Assembly (NCBI GenBank): GCA_946410535.1
Contig: CAMKAR010000024.1
Coordinates: 1 to 12,853, forward strand
Direction of reading: 5' to 3'
Source: an uncultured Bacteroidales bacterium
GTDB lineage: Bacteria; Bacteroidota; Bacteroidia; Bacteroidales; F082
Length of the DNA: 12,853 bases
In this document: one piece after another, positions 7,424-12,853 of the stretch
How positions within the stretch are numbered: the stretch's first letter is position 1
Layout: every line of letters starts with the position of its first letter
Translations under genes and position numbers: made by a program
The notes under the pieces: model-generated
Told to the model about the DNA's origin: nothing
What the model saw: only the letters and a program-made list of their open reading frames with translations
Database searches by the model: none

Positions 7424-7431
7424 CAAAAATA
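7424..7431 (-). promoter_or_regulatory. -7 box upstream of ypfJ
   Basis: TATTTTTG on the minus strand matches TAnnTTTG, about 28 bases from the ypfJ ATG. The neighbouring bases closely repeat the promoter at 3322. No well-placed -33 box is seen. Confidence 0.45.
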
Positions 7432-7472
7432 CAGAAAAAACCAAAAAAGCCTCTTTTTTTACAAAAAAACCG

Positions 7473-7480
7473 TAATTTTG
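7473..7480 (+). promoter_or_regulatory. -7 box upstream of the beta-grasp/nucleotidase unit
   Basis: TAATTTTG matches TAnnTTTG exactly, 17 bases before the ATG at 7497, with T-rich DNA in the -33 region (7452-7460). If transcription starts near 7487 the leader for the 7497 ATG is only about 10 bases. That slightly favours the internal ATG at 7530 as the true start. Confidence 0.5.
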
Positions 7481-7496
7481 TAGTTTGTATTAACAA

Positions 7497-7724
7497 ATGG
7501 AAACTTATAACTCCAAACTGACAACTGATATGAAAGCATTCGTCAACGACACCGAAGTGCGCACTTATTATGGCGCAAAGGTGAAATCAGTGGTGCTGGC
7601 CTACTGCCGCGCCAACAACCTGCCGCTCAACCTTGAGGGCATCACAGTGAAAGACGCCTACGGCAACGTCATCGACTTGGACGGCTCGCTGCGTGCCAAC
7701 TCAAAAATCTACGTAAACCGCTGA
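7497..7724 (+). CDS. Small beta-grasp-like protein, 75 aa (or 64 aa)
   Basis: A short protein that ends five bases before the nucleotidase gene. Two starts are possible: ATG 7497 (75 aa) or ATG 7530 (64 aa, MKAFVNDTEVRTYYGAKVKS). From residue 12 the pattern is a beta-hairpin (KAFVNDTEVRTYYGA), a helix (KVKSVVLAYCRANNLP), then GITVKDAYGNVIDLDGSL and a last strand SKIYVN. This order, and the short hydrophobic helix after the first hairpin, recall ThiS/MoaD-like beta-grasp folds, but there is no C-terminal Gly-Gly, so it is not a sulfur carrier. No signal peptide, hence cytoplasmic. I do not recognise an assigned function; the fold guess is inference. Very tight coupling to the downstream gene suggests a shared transcript. 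Confidence 0.75.
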   Translation: METYNSKLTTDMKAFVNDTEVRTYYGAKVKSVVLAYCRANNLPLNLEGITVKDAYGNVIDLDGSLRANSKIYVNR

Positions 7725-7729
7725 AAGCC

Positions 7730-9163
7730 ATGAAGAAAATTTTACGCATCATGCTGACGGCCTTCGCCGCCGCCTTCGTCCTTGCCTCGTGCCAACCCAA
7801 GGAGCAGAAAATCCACGTCGTTTCGACCAACGACATGCACGCCAACATCGACAACTTCCCGCAAATGGCTGCTTTGATCGACAGCCTCCGCAGCGTCCAC
7901 CCCGACCTGCTGCTCTTCGGCGCGGGCGACAACCGATCGGGCAACCCCATCAACGACCGCTACGAAGAGGTTTCAAAGCCCATGTATGAACTGATGAACG
8001 CCGTCGGCTTCGACCTGTCGGCCTTTGGCAACCACGAATGGGACGGTGGCCCCATCGCCCTGCGCAATGTGCTCACTTGGGCCAATTTCCCCTTTGTTTG
8101 CGCCAACGTCACCTTCGACGACACGCTGCAAATGCCCAATTGCAAGCCTTACGAAACCTTTGAACGCGATGGCCTGAAAATCGGTGTCATCGGTGGCATC
8201 CAACTCGGCTTGAACGGCCTCCCCGACTTCCACCCGAAAAACGCCAACGGCTCCCACTTCGTGCCTTTCGAGGAAGTGTTGCCACAATACTTGGACACTC
8301 TTAAAGACTGCAACGCCATCTTCCTGCTTACCCATCTCGGCCATGAAGAGGATCGCGAGGTGGCCGCCAAGTTCCCACAGGTGGCCGCCATCTTTGGCGG
8401 ACATTCGCACACCCGCGTAGGCGAAAACGGGAAAGTGATGGTGAACGGCGTTTTGGTTACGCAAGCCGAAGCAAAAGTCAAATATGTGACGCTCAGCACC
8501 TTCACCTTCCGTAATGGCAAATTGGTCAATACTGAGTCGGAGCTGCTTCCCGTCAAGACCTTCCCGAAACGCAACGCCAAGGTGCAAGCCATGGTGGACA
8601 AATACAACAGCAACGAATACTTCCGCAAGGTGGTGACAACCAACTTGACACCCATTGACAACTACGAATCGCTCGGCTGCCTGATGACCGATGCCATCCG
8701 CTACACGACCGGCTCCGACATGGGCTTCCAGAACCCGGGCGGCGTGCGTTTCGACACCCTCTCGGCCCGCGCCGTCACGCTAAAAGACATCTTCGCCCTC
8801 GACCCGTTCGACAACGAGATCATCCGTTTCACGCTCAGCGGCCAGGAAATCATCGACCTGATGAAGTGCTGCTTCGTCACCGACGGCGGCCCCATCTACT
8901 GCTCGGGATGCTCCTATTCTTATAAGGTGGACGACAACGGTGAGATGACCGACATTGAAGTCATCTTGGAGAACGGCAAACCGCTTGAAATGAATGCCAA
9001 ATACAGCGTGGTGATGAACAGCTATATGACAAGCGTGTTCGACTACCCGCACGAGGACGACGGCACGTCGACCTTCCACGGTTCCAACGACCTGATATTG
9101 GAATACCTGGCTCAACATCCTGAAATCGACTACAGTACGACAACGAGGGTGACGGAGAGGTGA
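7730..9163 (+). CDS. UshA-like metallophosphatase/5'-nucleotidase lipoprotein, 477 aa
   Basis: A lipoprotein signal ending FVLASC has the lipidated Cys at residue 21, so the enzyme is anchored outside the cytoplasm. The N-terminal calcineurin-like domain has all metal-site motifs in order: TNDMHAN (33-39, Asp35 and His37), GAGDN (64-68, Asp67), GNHEWD (100-105, Asn101 and His102), LTHLGHE (200-206, His202) and GGHSHT (223-228, His225 and His227). The C-terminal 5'-nucleotidase domain starts near 300 and includes SLGCLMTDAIRYTTGSDMGF, NPGG, DPFDNEIIRFTLSG and VVMNSYMTS. The overall length (about 475-550 is usual) and motif order fit the UshA/bifunctional 2',3'-cyclic nucleotide phosphodiesterase family. 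It probably hydrolyses extracellular nucleotides to salvage nucleosides and phosphate; exact substrate is not shown. Several Cys in the C-terminal domain (CCFV, YCSGC) are noticeable for an extracytoplasmic enzyme. Confidence 0.92.
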   Translation: MKKILRIMLTAFAAAFVLASCQPKEQKIHVVSTNDMHANIDNFPQMAALIDSLRSVHPDLLLFGAGDNRSGNPINDRYEEVSKPMYELMNAVGFDLSAFGNHEWDGGPIALRNVLTWANFPFVCANVTFDDTLQMPNCKPYETFERDGLKIGVIGGIQLGLNGLPDFHPKNANGSHFVPFEEVLPQYLDTLKDCNAIFLLTHLGHEEDREVAAKFPQVAAIFGGHSHTRVGENGKVMVNGVLVTQAEAKVKYVTLSTFTFRNGKLVNTESELLPVKTFPKRNAKVQAMVDKYNSNEYFRKVVTTNLTPIDNYESLGCLMTDAIRYTTGSDMGFQNPGGVRFDTLSARAVTLKDIFALDPFDNEIIRFTLSGQEIIDLMKCCFVTDGGPIYCSGCSYSYKVDDNGEMTDIEVILENGKPLEMNAKYSVVMNSYMTSVFDYPHEDDGTSTFHGSNDLILEYLAQHPEIDYSTTTRVTER

Positions 9164-9236
9164 ATTTGGCACGGTTTTGGTATGGTGATAAGGTGAAAAC
9201 CAACATAAACGTTTAACCCTCAAAAAAATCACCACT

Positions 9237-10355
9237 ATGAAAGCCAAGAACATCCTGATGAGCATCCTGCTGGCAGTGGGATCCATCGCAGCAAAAGCAG
9301 CCACCGGCTATCCGCCCGAACTCGCCCTGGTTTCACAGCCCGTGATGGTGTACAACTACAACTCGATCACGGTCTACTACGACGTGGAGAACATCGGCGA
9401 CTACACCTACAGAGGGAACGTCTACCTCTACCTCGACCCCGACTACGGCTACTATTATGCCAACAAGTACGTCAGGGTCCGTCCCGGCAGCATCAAGCGC
9501 ATCGCCATCAGCATCCCATCGCACCGCATCGACCGTGGGATAGGCTTCACCGTCATGCCTTACTACGAGCTTGGCGACGAACTCTACAGCTTCACCACCT
9601 TCGAATACTTCGAGCCTATCAGCTTCTATTGGGCCGGACCGCGCACCGAGCGTTGGGTGGTCATCAGCGCACCGCCACGTGTGCACTACTACACCCGTCC
9701 CGGCATCTACCGCTACTACTACGACGGCTATCGTCCGCCCATGCCCCCGCCTCCTGGCCATGGCCCGGGCACGCCTCCGCCTCCAATGAACCCGATGCAC
9801 CACACCTACGGCTACCACAGCAACAACGGCGGTTATCCTGCCACCCACCCCGAGGTGAACGCCAACCCGCCCGCAGCGCCCAGCAACAGCGAAACTGCAC
9901 CGAGCGCAACGGTCCGCCCCAAGGCCAACGGAGGCAGTATGAGTTCGGGCAGCAGCCACAGTGGGACTTCGACAGGCTCAGCCAGCGGCAACGGATCAAA
10001 CAGCGGTCGTGTAGGCAACAGCTCTGGCGCTACAAGTCGCCCCAGCGGCACTTCGACAGGCTCAGCCAGCGGCAGCAGCAGTCGGGTGAAAAGCTCAAAC
10101 AACAACTCACGCCCCAGCGGAGTCGCGACTGGCTCAGCAACCGGCAGCAGCGGAAGTCGCGTCGGTAACGGTTCGAGCAGCCGCCGTAGCAGTGGGACTT
10201 CGACAGTCTCATCCGTCAGCAAGAGCAGCAGCTCGACCAGAAGCGCAAGCAGTTCAAGCACCCGCAACAGTGGGGCTTCGACAGGCTCAGCCTCCAACAA
10301 AACTGGCTCAGCCACCAGCAGGACAGGCTCGGCATCAGGCAGCGGTCGCAGATAA
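9237..10355 (+). CDS. Secreted Tyr/Pro-rich protein with Ser/Gly/Thr repeat tail, 372 aa
   Basis: A Sec signal peptide (MKAKNILMSILLAVGSIAAK, then A-A-T) is probably cut after residue 21 or 22. Residues 25-145 are Tyr-rich and beta-strand-like (VMVYNYNSITVYYDVENIGD, YRGNVYLYLDPDYGYYY, a GFTVMPYYELGDELYSF strand pair), suggesting an Ig-like or CARDB-like sandwich. Residues 166-185 are a Pro linker, and 190-235 a low-complexity spacer. The tail (about 236-372) is Ser/Gly/Thr with scattered Arg/Lys and imperfect repeats: SGTSTGSASG at 242 and 270, SGVATGSATG at 294, SGTSTVSSVS at 319, SGASTGSASN at 345, then KTGSATS and RTGSASG. There is no lipobox or sorting signal. A secreted or cell-surface structural role is inferred; I do not recognise a named family. 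It is followed by a strong terminator. Confidence 0.8.
   Translation: MKAKNILMSILLAVGSIAAKAATGYPPELALVSQPVMVYNYNSITVYYDVENIGDYTYRGNVYLYLDPDYGYYYANKYVRVRPGSIKRIAISIPSHRIDRGIGFTVMPYYELGDELYSFTTFEYFEPISFYWAGPRTERWVVISAPPRVHYYTRPGIYRYYYDGYRPPMPPPPGHGPGTPPPPMNPMHHTYGYHSNNGGYPATHPEVNANPPAAPSNSETAPSATVRPKANGGSMSSGSSHSGTSTGSASGNGSNSGRVGNSSGATSRPSGTSTGSASGSSSRVKSSNNNSRPSGVATGSATGSSGSRVGNGSSSRRSSGTSTVSSVSKSSSSTRSASSSSTRNSGASTGSASNKTGSATSRTGSASGSGRR
9967..10292 (+). repeat. Repeated 17-mer cttcgacaggctcagcc inside coding sequence
   Basis: Exact copies are at 9967-9983, 10051-10067 and 10276-10292; a copy with two changes is at 10198-10214. Weaker relatives centred on ggctcag occur near 10130 and 10305. 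Each encodes (T/A)STGSA. The copies are conserved beyond what the peptide repeat needs, given free synonymous choice at Ser, Thr and Gly codons. Confidence 0.7.
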
Positions 10356-10375
10356 ACCACAAGACAGACCATAAC

Positions 10376-10410
10376 AAAGAGAGCGGTCAATCGAATTAGC
10401 CGCTCTCTTT
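10376..10410. terminator. Strong bidirectional intrinsic terminator
   Basis: AAAGAGAGCGG (10376-10386) pairs perfectly over 11 bp with CCGCTCTCTTT (10400-10410), with a 13-base loop. T-rich sequence follows rightward (CTTTG) and the arm's own TTT run serves leftward. It sits 20 bases after the stop of the secreted protein and 25 bases after the elbB stop, so it serves both convergent genes. Confidence 0.85.
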
Positions 10411-10435
10411 CTTTGTTGGTTGTCAGCGAAATACG

Positions 10436-11101
10436 TCATTCGCGCTTCCCGTCCAGCGTGTCGACGATGGCATCAATCAGGTTGTAGGCACCGTCATACA
10501 CATCCTTGATGGTCGCATCGAGCATATAAGCCGGTGTGGTGAACACCAACAGCTCGTTGTCGGCGCACACGTCGCCATGCTCGGTTTGCACATGGTAAGC
10601 ACCCATAGAACGGATGTTGTCTGCATCAGGCGTGCCTTCTTTGCCTAAGGTGACACAAACGCCAGGTAAAAGCTTGGCGAACATCACGGGGGCGATGCAC
10701 ATGCCACCAATGGGTTTATTGGCTTCGCGTGTCTCAATGATGGCGCGGGCCACATCGGGCTGCACTTCCATGTCGGCACCTTTATAGGCGTAGTCGCACA
10801 GGTTTTTGGCCGCACCGAAGCCGCCACTGAAGAGCAGGCCGTCGAAGTCTTCGGCCTTGTATTCCTCGACGGGCAAGATATTCCCACGCGCGATACGGGC
10901 TGCTTCGGCAAGGATGTTACGTTCCTCGTTGACGGCTTCACCCGTCAGGTGGTTGACGACGTCACGCTGGGCACGATTGGGTGCAAAGCATTGGTATTCA
11001 CAATGATGTTGGCTGATGGAAAGCAACAAGGTGACGGCTTCATGGATTTCGCTGCCGTCCTTGTGACCGCAGCCTGAAAGAATTACTGCAAATTTCTTCA
11101 T
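10436..11101 (-). CDS. elbB: ElbB, DJ-1/PfpI-superfamily glyoxalase-like protein, 221 aa
   Basis: It matches ElbB (enhancing lycopene biosynthesis protein 2, E. coli about 217 aa) along the full length: MKKFAVILSGCGHKDGSEIH at the start, CFAPN (38-42), NHLTGEAVNEERNILAEAAR (50-69), RGNILP (72-77), FSGGFGAAKNLCDYA (91-105), the nucleophile elbow GGMCIAP with Cys135, and VFTTPAYML near the end. Glu18 is the likely partner acid. E. coli ElbB has been reported to have glyoxalase (glyoxal to glycolate) activity, and its link to isoprenoid synthesis is genetic. The frame is open up to 11245, but that extension reads through the promoter and the 90-base repeat, so the start at 11101 is well supported. 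It is a single-gene unit with a good promoter upstream and a shared terminator downstream. Confidence 0.95.
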   Translation of the reverse strand: MKKFAVILSGCGHKDGSEIHEAVTLLLSISQHHCEYQCFAPNRAQRDVVNHLTGEAVNEERNILAEAARIARGNILPVEEYKAEDFDGLLFSGGFGAAKNLCDYAYKGADMEVQPDVARAIIETREANKPIGGMCIAPVMFAKLLPGVCVTLGKEGTPDADNIRSMGAYHVQTEHGDVCADNELLVFTTPAYMLDATIKDVYDGAYNLIDAIVDTLDGKRE

Positions 11102-11124
11102 AGGAATAGGATTTATATTTGAGG

Positions 11125-11157
11125 CAAAAATAAGCAAAATCCATCGAACAGCCAAAA
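11125..11157 (-). promoter_or_regulatory. Bacteroidota-type promoter for elbB
   Basis: TATTTTTG (11125-11132 on plus as CAAAAATA) and TTTTG (11153-11157) are separated by 20 bases, matching -7 and -33 boxes. The ATG follows 24 bases after the -7 box. This rules out the upstream start at 11245. Confidence 0.6.
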
Positions 11158-11219
11158 ACAGAAGCAAGATTTTCGGAAAAACACCCCTTGAACGCTGCGG
11201 AAAGTGCCTTTTTTGATAA

Positions 11220-11309
11220 TTCGCTTCAAACCTGCTAAACTTCAAAAATTATGGCATGTTTAGCTGATTTGAAGCAGATTTCATCCCCACTATAGCTTCC
11301 GTTTCGCGA
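11220..11309 (-). repeat. 90-base direct repeat, inner copy, with hairpin and eroded crotonase 3' end
   Basis: 79 of 90 bases match 12668-12757 with no gaps. Its hairpin pairs 11223-11240 with 11258-11275 (8 bp, 3 mismatched bases, 7 bp, 17-base loop). It begins 46 bases downstream of the ATPase stop, so it may act as that gene's 3' stem-loop. Positions 11282-11309 correspond to the end of the crotonase coding sequence, but here the frame reads KRKL, stop, WG, stop. Confidence 0.85.
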
Positions 11310-11321
11310 CACCTTTTTCTT

Positions 11322-12515
11322 TCAATACAAGAACCCAAACATCCATAGCGGGATGCGGTTGCCGTGGCCATACTCAATATCGTCAATCACAAGATAGGCA
11401 TCCTCAACCGCCGCAATCTGCTTGTCGCCCTTCCCATGTCCGCCCACCTCAAACGTGTATTTCCCATCAATGATGAAATCACTTACAGGCGAAAGCTCCA
11501 CACGATGTGCATAGCGGAGTTGGTTGGCGAAAAAAGTCTCTCGCATGTTACCTTTGTCGGGTTCCTTCCCGATAAGGGCAAACGAGAGGTTGGTATTGTC
11601 AAGATACAGCTTGTCAGGCTTTTGCAACCGGCTGATTCCTTGTGCGTCCTTCTGCAAGTTGAACGTGATGCGGCTCTCATGCAAGGCATTCATATACGAC
11701 AGCAACGCCCCTCTCGACATCCCAATCCTTTCGCTCAATTTGGTGACATTCGGGGTAAATGGAGCCGATTCTGCAATGATGTACAGCAACTGCTTGATTT
11801 TGGGAATATAGGCCGTTTCCACCTCACGCAGCTGTGGCAGTTCCACTTCGAGCACCAAATTGACGACCTCGTTCAAACGGGTGTAATACAAAGAGGGAGA
11901 TTCCTTATAAAACGGATAATAACCATGTTTCAGATAGTCCTCGAAATGGGCAAGCGGTTTCACTTGACCCAATAGGGTCATGGCTGCATCGACATGATGA
12001 TCAACCAACTCCGACAGGTCCAAGGCTGGGAGATTCAGGCCTTGCGTCCAATTGAGATATTCCCTGAAAGAAAAGCCCTGCATTTCATAGACGACAGCAC
12101 GACGGCTGAGGTCAGTGCGAGAGTTGAGAATCTCCAAAAGCGAAGAACCCGTGAAAACCACATGGAGTTCCGGCAAGTCATCGTAGATGTTCTTCAACTC
12201 TTGGCTCCAGTTCGGGTACTTGTGCACCTCGTCTAGAAACAAATAGCGCCCGCCTTTTTGCGCAAATTGGGTGGCCAATTCATAAATGCAATGCGCGTTG
12301 AACCAAATGTTGTCCGCACTGGCATAAAGTACCGAGCCGTCCAACTTGTGACGCAATTTGATATGCTGGAGCATCAAAGTCGTCTTCCCCACCCCTCGCG
12401 CTCCCCGAATGCCAACCAAGGGATAGTCCCACTCGATTTGTTGCTCCAATCCACGCACGAAACTCGTGCTTGTTCTTGCATACTTTGCAGAAAAAATGTC
12501 CATTATACTATCCAT
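11322..12515 (-). CDS. AAA_14 / DUF4143 family ATPase, 397 aa
   Basis: Numbered from the ATG at 12513-12515. The N-terminal P-loop ATPase has Walker A GARGVGKT (38-45, Lys44), Walker B RYLFLDEVHKYPNW (Asp95, Glu96), and a sensor-like VVFTGSSLLEIL. The middle has a winged-helix-like stretch TPNVTKLSERIGMSRGALLSY, and the C-terminal DUF4143 region ends FEVGGHGKGDKQIAAVEDAY and IPLWMFGFLY, typical of the large Bacteroidales branch of this family. The frame is open to a TTG at 12569, but that lies upstream of a good promoter, so 12515 or Met at 12503 is the real start. Biological role of the family is unknown; members are patchily distributed and occur in many copies in some genomes, suggesting mobility. 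The gene lies wholly between the two 90-base direct repeats. No partner gene is visible. Confidence 0.9.
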   Translation of the reverse strand: MDSIMDIFSAKYARTSTSFVRGLEQQIEWDYPLVGIRGARGVGKTTLMLQHIKLRHKLDGSVLYASADNIWFNAHCIYELATQFAQKGGRYLFLDEVHKYPNWSQELKNIYDDLPELHVVFTGSSLLEILNSRTDLSRRAVVYEMQGFSFREYLNWTQGLNLPALDLSELVDHHVDAAMTLLGQVKPLAHFEDYLKHGYYPFYKESPSLYYTRLNEVVNLVLEVELPQLREVETAYIPKIKQLLYIIAESAPFTPNVTKLSERIGMSRGALLSYMNALHESRITFNLQKDAQGISRLQKPDKLYLDNTNLSFALIGKEPDKGNMRETFFANQLRYAHRVELSPVSDFIIDGKYTFEVGGHGKGDKQIAAVEDAYLVIDDIEYGHGNRIPLWMFGFLY

Positions 12516-12535
12516 AACCCTATCATTTTCGCCTG

Positions 12536-12566
12536 CAAAAGTAGTAATTTTGTTCTTTTCAGACAA
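12536..12566 (-). promoter_or_regulatory. Bacteroidota-type promoter for the ATPase gene
   Basis: TACTTTTG (12536-12543) is an exact TAnnTTTG -7 box, and TTG (12564-12566) lies 20 bases upstream. The 5' leader would be roughly 12-25 bases. The -33 box lies inside the first of the 32-base repeats. Confidence 0.6.
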
Positions 12567-12635
12567 CAATTTTATAAAAAATCGTTCATTTCAGATGACA
12601 AAATATAATCAAATCGTTCATTGCAGACAACAAAA
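12548..12635 (-). repeat. Three degenerate 32-base tandem repeats upstream of the ATPase promoter
   Basis: AATCGTTCATTTCAGATGAC (12580-12599) and AATCGTTCATTGCAGACAAC (12612-12631) match at 21 of 24 bases when extended to 24. A weaker copy at 12548-12571 shares GTTC.TTTCAGA..ACAA (16 of 24). The period is exactly 32 bases. A further partial AACAATTTTAGACAA occurs at 12637-12651. Spacing near three helical turns, upstream of and overlapping -33, suggests a multi-site operator. Confidence 0.6.
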
Positions 12636-12667
12636 ACAACAATTTTAGACAAGCCTGACACCCAAAT

Positions 12668-12757
12668 TTCGCTTCGAACCTGCTAAACTTTGAAAATCTC
12701 GGCATGTTTAGCTGATTTGAAGCAGATTTCAGCCCCACTCCGGCTTCCGTTTCTCGA
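12668..12757 (-). repeat. 90-base direct repeat, outer copy, spanning the crotonase 3' end and hairpin
   Basis: It is the partner of 11220-11309. The hairpin pairs 12671-12688 with 12706-12723; one A in the other copy is a G here, turning a Watson-Crick pair into a G-T pair, so the stem is kept. Leftward, the hairpin starts five bases after the crotonase stop, the position of a 3' stem-loop, though no clear T-run follows. Confidence 0.85.
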
Positions 12758-12853
12758 AAAACGCCTTCATGCCCTCCTGGCCTGCCTTTGAGATGCGCTG
12801 GTTGGCGATGGCTAACGAGGTTTGGTAGAAAACAGGATTGAATGGGTCGTCGG
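12729..12853 (-). CDS. Crotonase (enoyl-CoA hydratase/isomerase)-family protein, C-terminal fragment
   Basis: Only the last 41 codons are in the window; the gene enters from the right edge. The visible peptide DDPFNPVFYQTSLAIANQRI, then SKAGQEGMKAFFEKRKPEWG, ends in the EGMxAFxEKRxP signature of crotonase-superfamily C-terminal helices. That tail contributes to trimer packing and the neighbouring active site in this superfamily. Catalytic residues lie outside the window, so hydratase, isomerase and related activities cannot be separated. The end differs from the MenB-type tail. The last six codons and the stop overlap the outer 90-base repeat. Confidence 0.7.
   Translation of the reverse strand, partial: DDPFNPVFYQTSLAIANQRISKAGQEGMKAFFEKRKPEWG

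Noticed and set aside
9833..10390. Minus-strand frame with AEPVEVPL repeats
   Set aside because: The repeats are the antisense of the Ser/Gly/Thr repeat tail; it also runs through the terminator hairpin.
11102..11245. N-terminal extension of ElbB by 48 residues
   Set aside because: It crosses a good promoter and the 90-base repeat, and ElbB proteins normally start at MKKFAVILSG.
12548..12635. Short CRISPR array
   Set aside because: Only three degenerate copies with about 8 bases between them, no spacers of normal length and no cas genes.
11220..12757. Integron gene cassette (ATPase flanked by attC-like hairpins)
   Set aside because: The hairpin arms contain GTTTAGC/GCTAAAC, which do not fit the GTTRRRY/RYYYAAC core sites; there is no integrase, and one repeat copy overlaps a resident gene end.

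Overview
This window looks like chromosomal DNA from a member of the Bacteroidales (Bacteroidota). The evidence is several promoters of the Bacteroidota type (-7 box TAnnTTTG with TTG or TTTG about 19-20 bases upstream), A-rich leaders without strong Shine-Dalgarno sites, lipoproteins with short signal peptides, a secreted protein with GLUG repeats and an AAA/DUF4143 ATPase ending in the typical IPLWMFGFLY. Genus cannot be fixed from this stretch. I see no tRNA, rRNA, CRISPR array or transposase gene.

Layout. Positions 1-2722 (minus) hold the first ~907 residues of a very large secreted beta-helix/GLUG surface protein that runs off the left edge. Just upstream on the same strand lies a small HTH-like regulator (2775-3029). 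A structured, apparently transcribed leader of about 285 bases precedes it. Then come a leftward pair, a DUF362 lipoprotein (4387-5424) and an EamA-type permease (3471-4403). Diverging from them is a bile-acid:sodium-symporter-family permease (5524-6462). It converges on a YpfJ-type zinc metallopeptidase (6539-7396, minus). Diverging again is a two-gene unit, a small beta-grasp-like protein (7497-7724) and a UshA-like 5'-nucleotidase lipoprotein (7730-9163). Next is a secreted Tyr/Pro-rich protein with a Ser/Gly/Thr repeat tail (9237-10355). A strong bidirectional terminator separates it from elbB (10436-11101, minus). An AAA_14/DUF4143 ATPase (11322-12515, minus) follows, and the window ends in the last 41 codons of a crotonase-family enzyme (12729-12853, minus).

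Most of the window is ordinary core-type chromosome. Two places stand out. First, the ATPase gene, with its own promoter and a set of 32-base tandem repeats, lies between two 90-base direct repeats (79/90 identical, no gaps) that each contain a long hairpin. The outer copy contains the real 3' end of the crotonase gene and the inner copy a decayed version of it, so the ATPase looks like a 1448-base cassette added downstream of that gene. Second, the leader of the HTH/adhesin pair contains two sets of inverted repeats that cross each other, plus a third copy of one arm next to the start codon. That arrangement would suit a switching RNA or a multi-site operator controlling a surface adhesin.
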